The notes under the pieces: model-generated
Told to the model about the DNA's origin: nothing
Database searches by the model: none
The model's input: only the letters and a program-made list of their open reading frames with translations
From: Pseudarthrobacter oxydans
Lineage (GTDB): Bacteria; Actinomycetota; Actinomycetes; Actinomycetales; Micrococcaceae
Length of the DNA: 64,000 nucleotides
Assembly: GCF_030812335.1 (NCBI RefSeq)
Contig: NZ_JAUSSN010000013.1
Span: 86,056-150,055, forward strand
Direction of reading: 5' to 3'
Made by a program: the position numbers and the translations under genes
Shown: positions 8,891 to 16,434 of the stretch, piece after piece
How the letters are laid out: every line of letters begins with the position of its first letter
Position numbering within the stretch: position 1 is the first letter of the stretch

Positions 8891-10348
8891 ATGGGAATCG
8901 TACGGAAAGTCCTGGGCCTCCTGGCTCTGGTGCTGATCGGGCTGGCGGGAACCGGGCCGGCAGCGCAGGCCGTCACGCCGGTGGACATCGTCGTGGAGGA
9001 CCGGGCCGGGGTGCTGGACCGGGACACCCTCCTGCCGGCCGTTCAGGCGATCGATTTCTACCAGCCCACCAAAGTGGCCGTCTACACCTACAAGGGTTCG
9101 GCGTCGGACAACCTCAACGAGGAAGTGCTGCGCTTTGCCCGAACCGAGCGTCCGGAGTGGATCAGCGAGGACGGACAAAAGTGGGCGAACGGGCTCTTCA
9201 TCTTCGCCCTGGACCCGGAGGGCCGGCACGTGGGGACGTACATGGGTGAGGACCGGAAGGTCTCGCCCGAACAGCGCGAGGACATCCAGGACGCTTCCAA
9301 GGATCTTTTTCGCGATGCCCAGTGGACGGACGGCACCATCGCCGGGATCCAGCGTGGCGCGGAACTGATCAATCAGCCGTGGTACCGCTCCACGGCCTTC
9401 CTCGTCGTGGCGTGGACCAGTGTCGCGGCCGCCGTCGCGGGCGCCGGCACGTGGCTGATCGTGCGCTGGCGGACCCGGGTGGACAGCCGCAAGGAACTGG
9501 CCCGCGGCGACGCCAGCTACTCCAACGTCAGCATGGACCTCCAGGTCACGGAGCTCAACGCCGGCACCATCCCGGAAGCCTCCCGCTACGGCAGCACCGT
9601 CCTCGAGAAGCACCGGACCTTTATGGCCAAGTACAACACCGCCACCGGCCTCGCCAACCAGGTCCACGCCCTGTCGCCCAAGGACCTCAGCCGGCGTCCG
9701 AACCTGAAGCTGGTCCGCCGCTACGCCGACGCCGCAGCGGAACTTGATGCCCTCGACGACGTCATCGCCGACACCAACGCCCTGCTGAACCGGGGCTCCG
9801 CCTGGGCCCCCGCCTGGGACCGGCAGCTGGCCCCCTTCCGCGCCGACCTGGCCGCCATCGAACAGATGCTCAGCAAGCGCAACGCCGAGGGCGACTCCGT
9901 GACGGCCGCGGCCCTGCGCTCCTTCCGCGACGAAACCCACCGGGAGATCGAACGGTGGACCACGGAACTCTCGGACGGAGCCATCACGCCCGAGACGGCC
10001 CTGGACCGGCTGCGGGACGCGCGCACCCACCTCTCCGAACTGCTCAAAAACCACGCCGATACCGTGATTGCCGGCTTCGCCAAGAACGAGAAGGAATCCC
10101 GGCTCATGCACCAGGAGATGGAGGACGCACAGGCGGGAAGCAAGGCCAAGTACGGGCGCACGTACGAACCCAGCATCCTGGGCACCGTGTACCCCTCGTA
10201 CTACTTCCTCTCCGTGCCGACGTTCAACTCCGGCTTCAACAGCGGTGTCAGCAGTGTCAGCAGCTCCCGCGGCGGCGGCAGCAGCACCACCGGCTACGGC
10301 AGCAGCGGCGGAAGCTTCTCCGGCTCCGGGAGTTCATCGAGTTTCTAG
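8891..10348 (+). CDS. DUF5129 (TPM-like) membrane protein with Ser/Gly-rich tail
   Basis: A 485-aa protein starting at the ATG at 8891. A signal peptide (GLLALVLIGLAGTGPAAQA) leads into a TPM-like extracytoplasmic domain (residues 30-160: VVEDRAGVLDRDTLLPAVQA, GLFIFALDPEGRHVGTYMGE). A transmembrane helix lies near residue 175 and is followed by a long coiled-coil cytoplasmic part. The tail (residues 435-485) is low-complexity Ser/Gly (SSRGGGSSTTGYGSSGGSFS), as in many TPM-domain proteins. A longer in-frame start at 8744 lacks a signal peptide and was not chosen. Its TAG stop and the stop of the opposing DUF1918 gene share the palindrome CTAG at 10345-10348. Confidence 0.8.
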   Translation: MGIVRKVLGLLALVLIGLAGTGPAAQAVTPVDIVVEDRAGVLDRDTLLPAVQAIDFYQPTKVAVYTYKGSASDNLNEEVLRFARTERPEWISEDGQKWANGLFIFALDPEGRHVGTYMGEDRKVSPEQREDIQDASKDLFRDAQWTDGTIAGIQRGAELINQPWYRSTAFLVVAWTSVAAAVAGAGTWLIVRWRTRVDSRKELARGDASYSNVSMDLQVTELNAGTIPEASRYGSTVLEKHRTFMAKYNTATGLANQVHALSPKDLSRRPNLKLVRRYADAAAELDALDDVIADTNALLNRGSAWAPAWDRQLAPFRADLAAIEQMLSKRNAEGDSVTAAALRSFRDETHREIERWTTELSDGAITPETALDRLRDARTHLSELLKNHADTVIAGFAKNEKESRLMHQEMEDAQAGSKAKYGRTYEPSILGTVYPSYYFLSVPTFNSGFNSGVSSVSSSRGGGSSTTGYGSSGGSFSGSGSSSSF

Positions 10349-10545
10349 CGCGGTCCGGCGCCCTTGCTGCTTTCGACGACGAAATCGCCGCCGGGGAACA
10401 GGATCGTCTCATGGCCGTCGTCAAACCTGACGTGATACGGCGGGGCCCCGTCGGCCCCCTTGACCTCCAGAATTTCGCCGTGCCGGTCCGATGACTCGAC
10501 CGTAGTGCCACGGATGATGATGCGGTCTCCCTGGGCTGCTTTCAT
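10345..10545 (-). CDS. DUF1918 domain protein (66 aa)
   Basis: A short SH3-like protein typical of actinobacteria: MKAAQGDRIIIRGTTV, RHGEILEVKG and YHVRFDDGHETILFPG are the DUF1918 signature. Members are about 60-70 aa, so this one is full length. A strong ribosome-binding site (AGGGAGGTGA) precedes the ATG. The serine-hydrolase gene ends 5 bp upstream of the start, so the two may share a transcript. Biological role unknown. Confidence 0.93.
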   Translation of the reverse strand: MKAAQGDRIIIRGTTVESSDRHGEILEVKGADGAPPYHVRFDDGHETILFPGGDFVVESSKGAGPR

Positions 10546-10550
10546 GGCAT

Positions 10551-11726
10551 TCACCTCCCTTCTCCAGCGTACGGTTGTGTGTCCTCCGGGGGAACGGCCG
10601 CTTTCGTCAAAAAGAGTCCGGCGGCGACTGTTTTGGTGAGTTCGTGGAAGACTCGGGCCCGGGTAGTCTCCCCGTCCCGGCCCAGCGTGTAGACGACAAA
10701 CACATAGGCCCGCTCCCCCTGCACCAGGATGCTCGCGTCGTGCAGGTTCCCGTTGAGCAGCCCGTACTTGTGGAAGACGCTGACCCCCGCGGGCGCGGCG
10801 GCCGGGATAAGTGTTTCGTAGTTGGTCTGCTGCATGTAGGACAGCAGCTGGGCGGTGTTGGCGGCGTTGAGCAGCCGGCCGCTGTACAGCTCGGACAGAA
10901 TCGTGGCCATCTCGGCGGGCGTCAGGGCGTTCACGGTCCGGTCGTAGGGGATGCCCATCGAGGCGGCATAGTTGATCAGTCCCCTGTGGCCCACGGCTCC
11001 GAGGATCAGTGCCCACGAATCGTTGTTGCTTTGCTGGACCATTTGGCGGATCTGCTGGCCGGCGGTGGATGCCCCCATCGGGGTTGCCAGCGAGGCCTTG
11101 CCGGTTTCGACCAGATGGTAGTAGGCGGCGGCAGCGAGGATCTTTCCGGTGCTCGCGGCCACAAATTTGGTCTTGTCCCCGTATTCGTGCACCGTTCCGT
11201 CAGCCACATCGATCAGGGCCACACCCACCTCGTAGCCGCTGTTGGCCGCGATCACGGCATTGATTTCCGCGTCCAGCGCCGGCCCGATGGCGGGCGCGGG
11301 GGGCGTGACGACTGCGGGTGACGGCGTCGGGGGTGCTGCCGACGGCGTTGCGCCGCCGGACGCGGACAGCGGGTCGGCGGCACCAGCTGAGGCGGACACC
11401 GAGGCAGCCGGAGCAGCCCCGGCGTCGACCGGATCCCTGGCCTGCATGGTGCCGTAAACAGCGCCGGCCGTGATCAGGCCGAGGACGGTCACCAGGGCAA
11501 TCAGGAACTGCGGGCGGATCCCGCCCGTGACCCCTGGCAGGCGCGGCCCGGCCGCACGGGTTGACTCTTGTGTGTGCCGGCCGCTGCTGTAGTGCCGGCC
11601 GGGTCCCCAGGATTCCACCGGTCTCAACCCCGGAACATCAACGGGGGCGCGACGTCGGCTGACGCCGCAGGCAGGCTCGTGGGCATGCTTTTCCTCCGAA
11701 AGTAACGAGCCGCGGCGCGGCTCCAA
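10551..11726 (-). CDS. Membrane-anchored serine hydrolase, class A beta-lactamase fold
   Basis: The catalytic part (about residues 150-370) has the penicilloyl-serine transferase motifs: FVAASTGK (the S-x-x-K nucleophile), QQSNNDSW (the S-x-N motif) and FHKYG in place of KTG. A Pro/Ala/Ser-rich linker and a transmembrane helix (FLIALVTVLGLITAGAVYG) precede it, so the enzyme is anchored with its active site outside. It could act on peptidoglycan stems or beta-lactams; the Lys-Tyr-Gly variant argues against assuming beta-lactamase activity. The start is uncertain: a TTG at 11726 gives the longest form and a GTG at 11618 is an alternative. A good ribosome-binding site at about 11695 instead precedes a 20-codon ORF (11624-11686) in another frame, a possible leader peptide or a frameshift sign. 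Confidence 0.75.
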   Translation of the reverse strand: MEPRRGSLLSEEKHAHEPACGVSRRRAPVDVPGLRPVESWGPGRHYSSGRHTQESTRAAGPRLPGVTGGIRPQFLIALVTVLGLITAGAVYGTMQARDPVDAGAAPAASVSASAGAADPLSASGGATPSAAPPTPSPAVVTPPAPAIGPALDAEINAVIAANSGYEVGVALIDVADGTVHEYGDKTKFVAASTGKILAAAAYYHLVETGKASLATPMGASTAGQQIRQMVQQSNNDSWALILGAVGHRGLINYAASMGIPYDRTVNALTPAEMATILSELYSGRLLNAANTAQLLSYMQQTNYETLIPAAAPAGVSVFHKYGLLNGNLHDASILVQGERAYVFVVYTLGRDGETTRARVFHELTKTVAAGLFLTKAAVPPEDTQPYAGEGR

Positions 11727-11789
11727 ATTTCCTGCATTCTTCTACCGGGCGGGCCGGAGCGCAAGTGGCCACGCCCGCGGCGCCCGGGA

Positions 11790-12983
11790 TCAACCGGACA
11801 GCTCCCGGCGACGGAACCGGAGTTCCCGCAGGGCCCCGCGCAACGGGGACCCCGTGAAAGGCAACTCCTCCAGTCTAATCCCGGCGGCCGCGGCAAGCGC
11901 GGTCCGGTTCGCTGCGGCGGCGGCCCGCTCCGGCAGGCCCAGCGAACCGGCCAGCTCCGCCCAGTGCCTGGCCTTGAGGTGGCGGGTCTTGCCGGAGACC
12001 GGCAGCGCGAGGGTCTCGTCTCCGTAAAGCAGGGTGCACGGGACATCGAAGACCGGGGCCATCACGAATCCGCGCGGGCTGCCCAGGACTGCGAGATTTT
12101 TTGCGTGCAGGTCCCCGTTGCCCGTCAGCCAGGCAAAGACGAACTGCAAATACAGATTGCGGCTCGCGAGCAGCGGAGCGGTACAGGCGGCGGCGAGTGC
12201 CGTTGCCACCTCCTCGGAGCTGACGCCGTACTTGGACGCCGGCGGCAGGCCCAGGACCTGCGTCCCGTCCTCCAGCGGCAGCCGGACCCAGGTTCCGGCC
12301 GGGCCTTTGACCCGGTCGAACCGTTCGACCAGCAGCCCCCTCAGGCCGTTCCGGTCCTGGATGACAGAGAATCTGGCGACCGGGATCTTCAGCGCCCGGG
12401 CTCCTTGCAGGTGCGCCGCCTCGTTCTCCACCAGGTGGGGATGTTCCGGCGGGTCCAGTTTGAGCAGGTAGCGGTGGCCCCTGACGGCCAGGGGCGTGGT
12501 CAGCATCGAGGCGCTGGTCTTGCGCTGGACGCCTGGCAGCCCGTGGAGGTCCACGGTGTTGACCAGGAGGGAGAAGTCCAGCGTCTCCGGCTTCGAGGTA
12601 TCGGCCAGGGCCGGCGGGTCCGCCGGGATCTCGCCCGCCGGAACCACCTGGACGTCGCCGGGAACATCGGCCCCCACAGCCAGCAGCAGGGTCAGTTCAT
12701 CGTCAAAGCTGGTCTTGGTCGCGTTCTTCAGCACGGAAAGCCGGTGACCCTCGGGAAGCAGCCCGGCGAAGAAAGCCGGCAGCGCACCTCCGGGGGTTTC
12801 CACCGCTTCCCCGGTAAGTGGGAGGGAGAGGGCCACGGCTGGCCCGGCGCCGGCGAGGTACTCCGCGGTATAGCTGAACCGGACCCCGCCGAACCCGGTC
12901 CTGCTGAGGTGGCCGGCGAGGATCCCGCCCTTGTAGACGTCCGCATCCCGGACGAACTTCAGGTCCTGCAGTTCGGCTGCCAT
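11790..12983 (-). CDS. hipA: HipA-family kinase toxin
   Basis: A 397-aa protein with the HipA layout: an N-terminal beta subdomain (LPLTGEAVETPGGALPAFFAG and GLLPEGHRL), the Gly-rich ATP loop region GVQRKTSASM near residue 163, a FxVERFDR-like LLVERFDRV, the catalytic loop GNGDLHAKNLAV near residue 308, and the metal-binding VFDVPCT. In E. coli, HipA phosphorylates glutamyl-tRNA synthetase and causes growth arrest; whether this protein shares the target is unknown. Its ATG overlaps the stop of hipB by one base (TGATG), the normal toxin-antitoxin coupling. Length is in the usual range of 390-440 aa and no lesion is visible. Confidence 0.93.
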   Translation of the reverse strand: MAAELQDLKFVRDADVYKGGILAGHLSRTGFGGVRFSYTAEYLAGAGPAVALSLPLTGEAVETPGGALPAFFAGLLPEGHRLSVLKNATKTSFDDELTLLLAVGADVPGDVQVVPAGEIPADPPALADTSKPETLDFSLLVNTVDLHGLPGVQRKTSASMLTTPLAVRGHRYLLKLDPPEHPHLVENEAAHLQGARALKIPVARFSVIQDRNGLRGLLVERFDRVKGPAGTWVRLPLEDGTQVLGLPPASKYGVSSEEVATALAAACTAPLLASRNLYLQFVFAWLTGNGDLHAKNLAVLGSPRGFVMAPVFDVPCTLLYGDETLALPVSGKTRHLKARHWAELAGSLGLPERAAAAANRTALAAAAGIRLEELPFTGSPLRGALRELRFRRRELSG

Positions 12984-13180
12984 CAGCGCACTGTCAGCTG
13001 CAGGCCCAGGACATCGCTCACGGCCAGCACGGCCCGAAGCGAGGGGTTGCCCGTCCCGGTTTCGATGGCCCGGACGGTGCGCACCGAGGTCCCGGCCAGA
13101 TGGGCCAGGTCCTCCTGGGTGATCCCGGCATCCTTGCGGGCGCTCCGGATGCTGGCTCCAATCGACGACACATCACCCAT
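12983..13180 (-). CDS. hipB: HipB-type helix-turn-helix antitoxin
   Basis: A 65-aa Xre-family regulator: SIRSARKDAGITQEDLAHLA, then TSVRTVRAIETGTGNPSLRA, is a complete HTH_3 domain. The ATG at 13180 (MGDVSSIG) has a GGAG ribosome-binding site about 7 nt upstream; a longer in-frame start at 13261 adds residues not typical of the family. It is upstream of and overlapping hipA. As in other hipBA operons it should neutralise HipA and repress the shared promoter, which is family knowledge rather than something the sequence proves. Confidence 0.9.
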   Translation of the reverse strand: MGDVSSIGASIRSARKDAGITQEDLAHLAGTSVRTVRAIETGTGNPSLRAVLAVSDVLGLQLTVR

Positions 13181-13418
13181 TGGGCTGCTCCATTCGGCAG
13201 GATGCTGCCGGTTGCGGACTTCCAGTCCGTCTATCGTGGCGCGGAGCTCCCTTTTCGGCAAGATGCTGCCGGTACTGACCGATCTGCCCCTTCAAGGCCG
13301 GCTGGACGCGCGGAACGGCAAGAAGCTGCCGCCCGGCGTCGACGGCACCTCCCCTGCGCGGCTGCAGGGTGCGGCGTACGCTGGGACCCCGGCCGGCAGT
13401 GAACAGAAGGAGCCCGTC

Positions 13419-14006
13419 ATGCGCAAGGTCATCTTTATGATGCAGGTGTCCCTGGACGGATTTTTCGAGGGGCCGGAGCAGGATCTGAGCTGGCACCTGG
13501 TCGATGATGAACTGCACCGCCACTTCAACGACGAACTGCGGACCATGGGCGCTTTCCTGGACGGCCGCGTCAGCTACGAGCTGATGGCCGACTTCTGGCC
13601 GACGGCGGACCAAGACCCCTCAAACCCCGCCCCGATGGTCGAGTTCGCCGGGATCTGGCGGGACATGCCGAAAATTGTGTACTCCAGAACCCTGACGTCG
13701 GCCGGCTGGAATACCGAGGTGGTGCACGACGTCGTCGCCGAGGACGTGGCCAGGCTCAAGGACCAGCCCGGCGGCGATCTGGCGCTGGGCGGCGCCGATC
13801 TGGCGGCATCCTTCCGGCGGCTCGGGCTGATCGATGAGTACCGGATCTATGTGCACCCGGTCCTGATCGGACGGGGCAGTGCCCTGTTCCGGGAGACCGA
13901 TGCGGTGACGCCGCTCCGGCTGCTGGAGAGCCGCACCTTCGGCAACGGCGTGGTGCTGCTGCGGTATTCAGTGGAGCCGGACGCCGGACACGCAGAAGAC
14001 CGGTGA
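13419..14006 (+). CDS. Dihydrofolate reductase-family (RibD C-terminal-like) protein
   Basis: A 195-aa protein with the RibD_C/DHFR-like fold: MRKVIFMMQVSLDGFFEG at the N-terminus, GAFLDGRVSYELMADFWPTA, MPKIVYSRTL, and GGDLALGGADLAASFRRLGL near residue 125 (the cofactor Gly loop), ending with YRIYVHPVLIGRGSALF. The family uses NAD(P)H, but the substrates of these stand-alone members are mostly undefined. It lies 240 bp from the divergent hipBA operon. A degraded relative (GRVTHVLMAGYWPTADQD) lies at the far right edge of this window. Confidence 0.9.
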   Translation: MRKVIFMMQVSLDGFFEGPEQDLSWHLVDDELHRHFNDELRTMGAFLDGRVSYELMADFWPTADQDPSNPAPMVEFAGIWRDMPKIVYSRTLTSAGWNTEVVHDVVAEDVARLKDQPGGDLALGGADLAASFRRLGLIDEYRIYVHPVLIGRGSALFRETDAVTPLRLLESRTFGNGVVLLRYSVEPDAGHAEDR

Positions 14007-14065
14007 TCCGCTGCCCCCAAGGCAACCGATCGACCGGTCTTCGACGTGCTGTGTTAGCGGTGCTG

Positions 14066-14803
14066 CTAGCCGGCGCGGACGAACGTCACGGAGCCGGTGG
14101 CGGTCAGCCAGGACAACGGGTGCGTCATGGTGGCGTTGACGCCGTTCATGCCACCGCTGATGGCCTGGCCGTTGCCGGCGTAGATCGCGACGTGGCCGGA
14201 CTGGACGATGATGTCGCCGGGCAGGGGTGACGCGACGACCTTGCCGTACTTCAGGAAGGCCTGCGGGCCGATGTTGCCCACCGGGATGCCGGCCGAGTTC
14301 AGGGCCTTCTCCACGACCGCGGTGCAGTCCTGGGTGATGCCGATCTGGCCGTAAGCTACGGCCAGCAGGGTGGCGTTCACGCCGCCGGCTGCCGGGGCAG
14401 CGGCGGGGGCGGGTGCCGGTGCGGCCTGGACCTTCACGGTCGCCTTGGCTGCGGCGGGGGCGGCGGCCGGGGCCGGCGCTGCCGGGGCCTTCGGAGCGGC
14501 CACGGGCTTGGGCGCCTCGACTACGGGCGCCGGCGTGGTGGCAACAGCCGGGCGCTCGAAGTTGATCTGGACGGTCGAGTCCGCCAGGACGGGCGCGGAG
14601 ACCTGACCCTTGACGTCAACGGACGCCGCCGGTGCGGAGTCTCGCTCGGTCGGTGCATCGGCTGCATTCGCGGCCATGGCGCCGCTGAGCACCATTCCGG
14701 AAGCGGCTACGAGAACCGCAGCCTGGCGGCCAATGGTGCTGGCGGTGCGGCGGTTGGTGCGAAGGGCGGCGCGTTTGGGCGCACGGGTATTGATAAAAGT
14801 CAT
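14066..14803 (-). CDS. Secreted NlpC/P60-type peptidoglycan hydrolase
   Basis: A 245-aa exported protein. Residues 1-47 form a signal peptide (ASTIGRQAAVLVAASG, then ANAADA). A Pro/Ala-rich spacer with repeated APAAAPAAAK follows, and the last 100 residues are an NlpC/P60-like domain. The catalytic Cys is in GITQDCTAVVEKAL and the His in SGHVAIYAGNGQAISGG. Such enzymes cleave peptide stems in peptidoglycan. The ATG at 14803 is chosen because it gives a clean signal peptide. A c-di-AMP riboswitch in the 5' leader ties its expression to wall stress and osmotic state, as known for several actinobacterial wall hydrolases. The domain is shorter than many P60 units. Confidence 0.88.
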   Translation of the reverse strand: MTFINTRAPKRAALRTNRRTASTIGRQAAVLVAASGMVLSGAMAANAADAPTERDSAPAASVDVKGQVSAPVLADSTVQINFERPAVATTPAPVVEAPKPVAAPKAPAAPAPAAAPAAAKATVKVQAAPAPAPAAAPAAGGVNATLLAVAYGQIGITQDCTAVVEKALNSAGIPVGNIGPQAFLKYGKVVASPLPGDIIVQSGHVAIYAGNGQAISGGMNGVNATMTHPLSWLTATGSVTFVRAG

Positions 14804-14814
14804 TGAAAGAGCCT

Positions 14815-14965
14815 CTCCCAATGCCTGCGAGGTGAGCTGTCGGATTCGGATGGGAGGCACCCGGCCGCACGCTGGCCCGTTCATGACGGACCGTGCGGCT
14901 TCACCCCAAGACCCCTGGAGAACAGCGGGTCAAAATTGGTTTCCCCGTCTCTGCCGGACGTTGCT
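14815..14965 (-). ncRNA. c-di-AMP riboswitch (ydaO/yuaA type)
   Basis: On the minus strand, immediately upstream of the NlpC/P60 gene, the leader contains the two conserved cores of the ydaO riboswitch in the right order. The first is a GGGGAAACC segment followed by TTGGGGTGAAGCCG (around 14890-14945). The second is CCGAATCCGACAGCT with ACCTCGCAGGC (14823-14850). A variable stem lies between them. The 3' end is about 12-20 nt from the start codon. Family knowledge: this RNA binds two c-di-AMP molecules and usually switches the downstream gene off when c-di-AMP is high. Boundaries are approximate. Confidence 0.9.
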
Positions 14966-15181
14966 GCGAGTTATCCCCAGGCCGCGGCAGAGTTAGGCAA
15001 TCGGCTGGGAAGAGCCCGTCTCGGAAACAACAGGCACCTAACAACGGTAACGGAATGATTACGGCCTGTCACATCGAGCTCAAGTCGGCCTGTGGCCGCC
15101 GAGTGTGCTACCGACGTCGTCAAAACCGGCCCCGGGCATAGGATGATGCCAACACCGTTCGCCCGAAACGGAGGCCCGAAA

Positions 15182-15478
15182 ATGAACAGTCCCGACCTTA
15201 CCCGGCACAGTGTCGCCATCTGCCAGCTGAGCAGTCAGCCGCAGGAGGACTTCAACGTCAACACCGAACTGCTGGTGCTGGAAAACGGGGAGGTCCACGT
15301 CTCCACTTGGGACGCCGAGCCCCGCGACGGAGGCTTCGACGTGCATGTCCTGAACGACCGCGTGGACGCCCTCGGCTTTATGGTGATTACCGACTGGGAG
15401 TTCTTCGACGAAAAGGCCTATGCCGTGGTGGAACGCCGACCGGGAAGGCCCACCCCATTCCGGCAGCAGGCCCGGTAA
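15182..15478 (+). CDS. Small conserved-looking hypothetical protein (98 aa)
   Basis: An ACGGAGG ribosome-binding site lies 8 nt before the ATG at 15182. The product is acidic (SPDLTRHSVAICQLSSQPQE, then GEVHVSTWDAEPRDGGFDVH) with no signal peptide or membrane segment, and ends in a basic Pro/Arg tail (VVERRPGRPTPFRQQAR). No family is recognised. It is divergent from the riboswitch-controlled hydrolase and is the last clearly chromosomal-style gene before the accessory segment. Confidence 0.65.
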   Translation: MNSPDLTRHSVAICQLSSQPQEDFNVNTELLVLENGEVHVSTWDAEPRDGGFDVHVLNDRVDALGFMVITDWEFFDEKAYAVVERRPGRPTPFRQQAR

Positions 15479-15589
15479 ACCTCGGATTCCGAATCTCCGA
15501 GGCGATTTTTGACTTATTTGCAGACGTCATCTGATTACGCCTGGGAGATGGGAAACGGAAAGTATCAGCGGAGCGGCCTCGGCTGTTTT

Positions 15590-15642
15590 CAATTTGCGAA
15601 GTCGTCTTCACGAAATGTCCAAAGTCACCTGCACGGCCACCA
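15590..15642. repeat. Direct repeat, copy 1 of 2 (about 53 bp)
   Basis: This segment (around GCGAAGTCGTCTTCACGAAA) recurs at 16354-16406 with roughly 8 differences in 53 positions. On the minus strand both copies can be read as a similar peptide (FGHFVKTTSQIEN against FEHFVETTSEIDA), suggesting the edge of a duplicated coding or mobile sequence. The copies flank the VOC gene. Confidence 0.7.
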
Positions 15643-15742
15643 CGCGATTACGACCTGTGCGGATGACGACGGCGGTAGGTGATGACCTATTGGCCGTACG
15701 GCCTAAGGCTCGCAACACAGGTTAATTGGGCCGATCCGGCTG

Positions 15743-16180
15743 TCAGTCTTTCTTGAGTTTCTCGGCGAGCATTACGATGATTCCGCTGGGACCGCGGAGG
15801 TACGTGAGTTTGTAGACGTCGCCGTAGGTCGCCACGCCGCGTAACGGACGGCATCCGTGCTTCGCAGCGACCTCAAGGGCTTTGTCTATGTCGTCGACCG
15901 AGAAGGCCCCGCGGTGCATGCCGATGCCGTTGGGACGAGTTGGGTTCGACTCGATCGCTTTGGGGTGGATGTATTCGAAGAGCTCAAGTCGACCATTACC
16001 GTCCGGGGTCTGGAGCATCGCAATTTTGGCGTGGTTGCCATCAAGTCCGGTGGCAGTCTCGGTCCACTCGCCGCTGACCGTGTCACGGCCGACGACCGTG
16101 AGCCCGAGGTCGGTGAAAAAGGCGATAGTTGCTTCGAGGTCGCGAACGGCGATACCGACGTTCTCAAGTTTGATGGCCAT
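15743..16180 (-). CDS. VOC-family (glyoxalase/bleomycin-resistance fold) protein
   Basis: A 145-aa protein with the paired beta-alpha-beta-beta-beta modules of the vicinal oxygen chelate family. MAIKLENVGIAVRDLEATIA starts the first module, with LELFEYIHPKAIE closing it. GIGMHRGAFSVDDIDKALEV opens the second, ending KLTYLRGPSGIIVMLAEKL. The usual first metal ligand (His) appears replaced at NVGIAV, so metal binding is uncertain. Substrate unknown. It sits alone between two copies of a direct repeat and next to an IS30 element, with no operon partner. Confidence 0.88.
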   Translation of the reverse strand: MAIKLENVGIAVRDLEATIAFFTDLGLTVVGRDTVSGEWTETATGLDGNHAKIAMLQTPDGNGRLELFEYIHPKAIESNPTRPNGIGMHRGAFSVDDIDKALEVAAKHGCRPLRGVATYGDVYKLTYLRGPSGIIVMLAEKLKKD

Positions 16181-16353
16181 GGGTTGAAGCTACCAAGGCA
16201 CACCGATTAGCTCCAGTGGCGAGCCTGGCCTCGACTTTATAAGCTCCGGGAGCCATCGGGGGCTGCGGCACGGCACGCAACCAGCCGAGCACGATATATC
16301 GCGGATGAGTTTTGACCGACTTCCAGACTGAACAAGCGTGACCCAGTCTGCGT

Positions 16354-16406
16354 CAATTTCCGAAGTCGTCTCCACGAAATGTTCAAAGCCGTCCGCACGG
16401 CAGCAC
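16354..16406. repeat. Direct repeat, copy 2 of 2 (about 53 bp)
   Basis: Second copy of the repeat at 15590-15642, in the same orientation, about 30 bp outside the left inverted repeat of the IS30 element. A 72-codon minus-strand ORF (16190-16408) begins in it, but no family was recognised for that ORF and it is not called as a gene. Confidence 0.65.
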
Positions 16407-16434
16407 ATGTCCGTAAGGGGAACGGCGGATTCAG

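Noticed and set aside
11964..13418. In-frame upstream extension of the reductase gene
   Set aside because: Antisense to hipA and hipB; the reductase family begins at the ATG at 13419.
16190..16408. 72-codon minus-strand ORF beside the IS30 element
   Set aside because: It begins in a direct repeat and has no recognisable domain; treated as part of the repeat scar.
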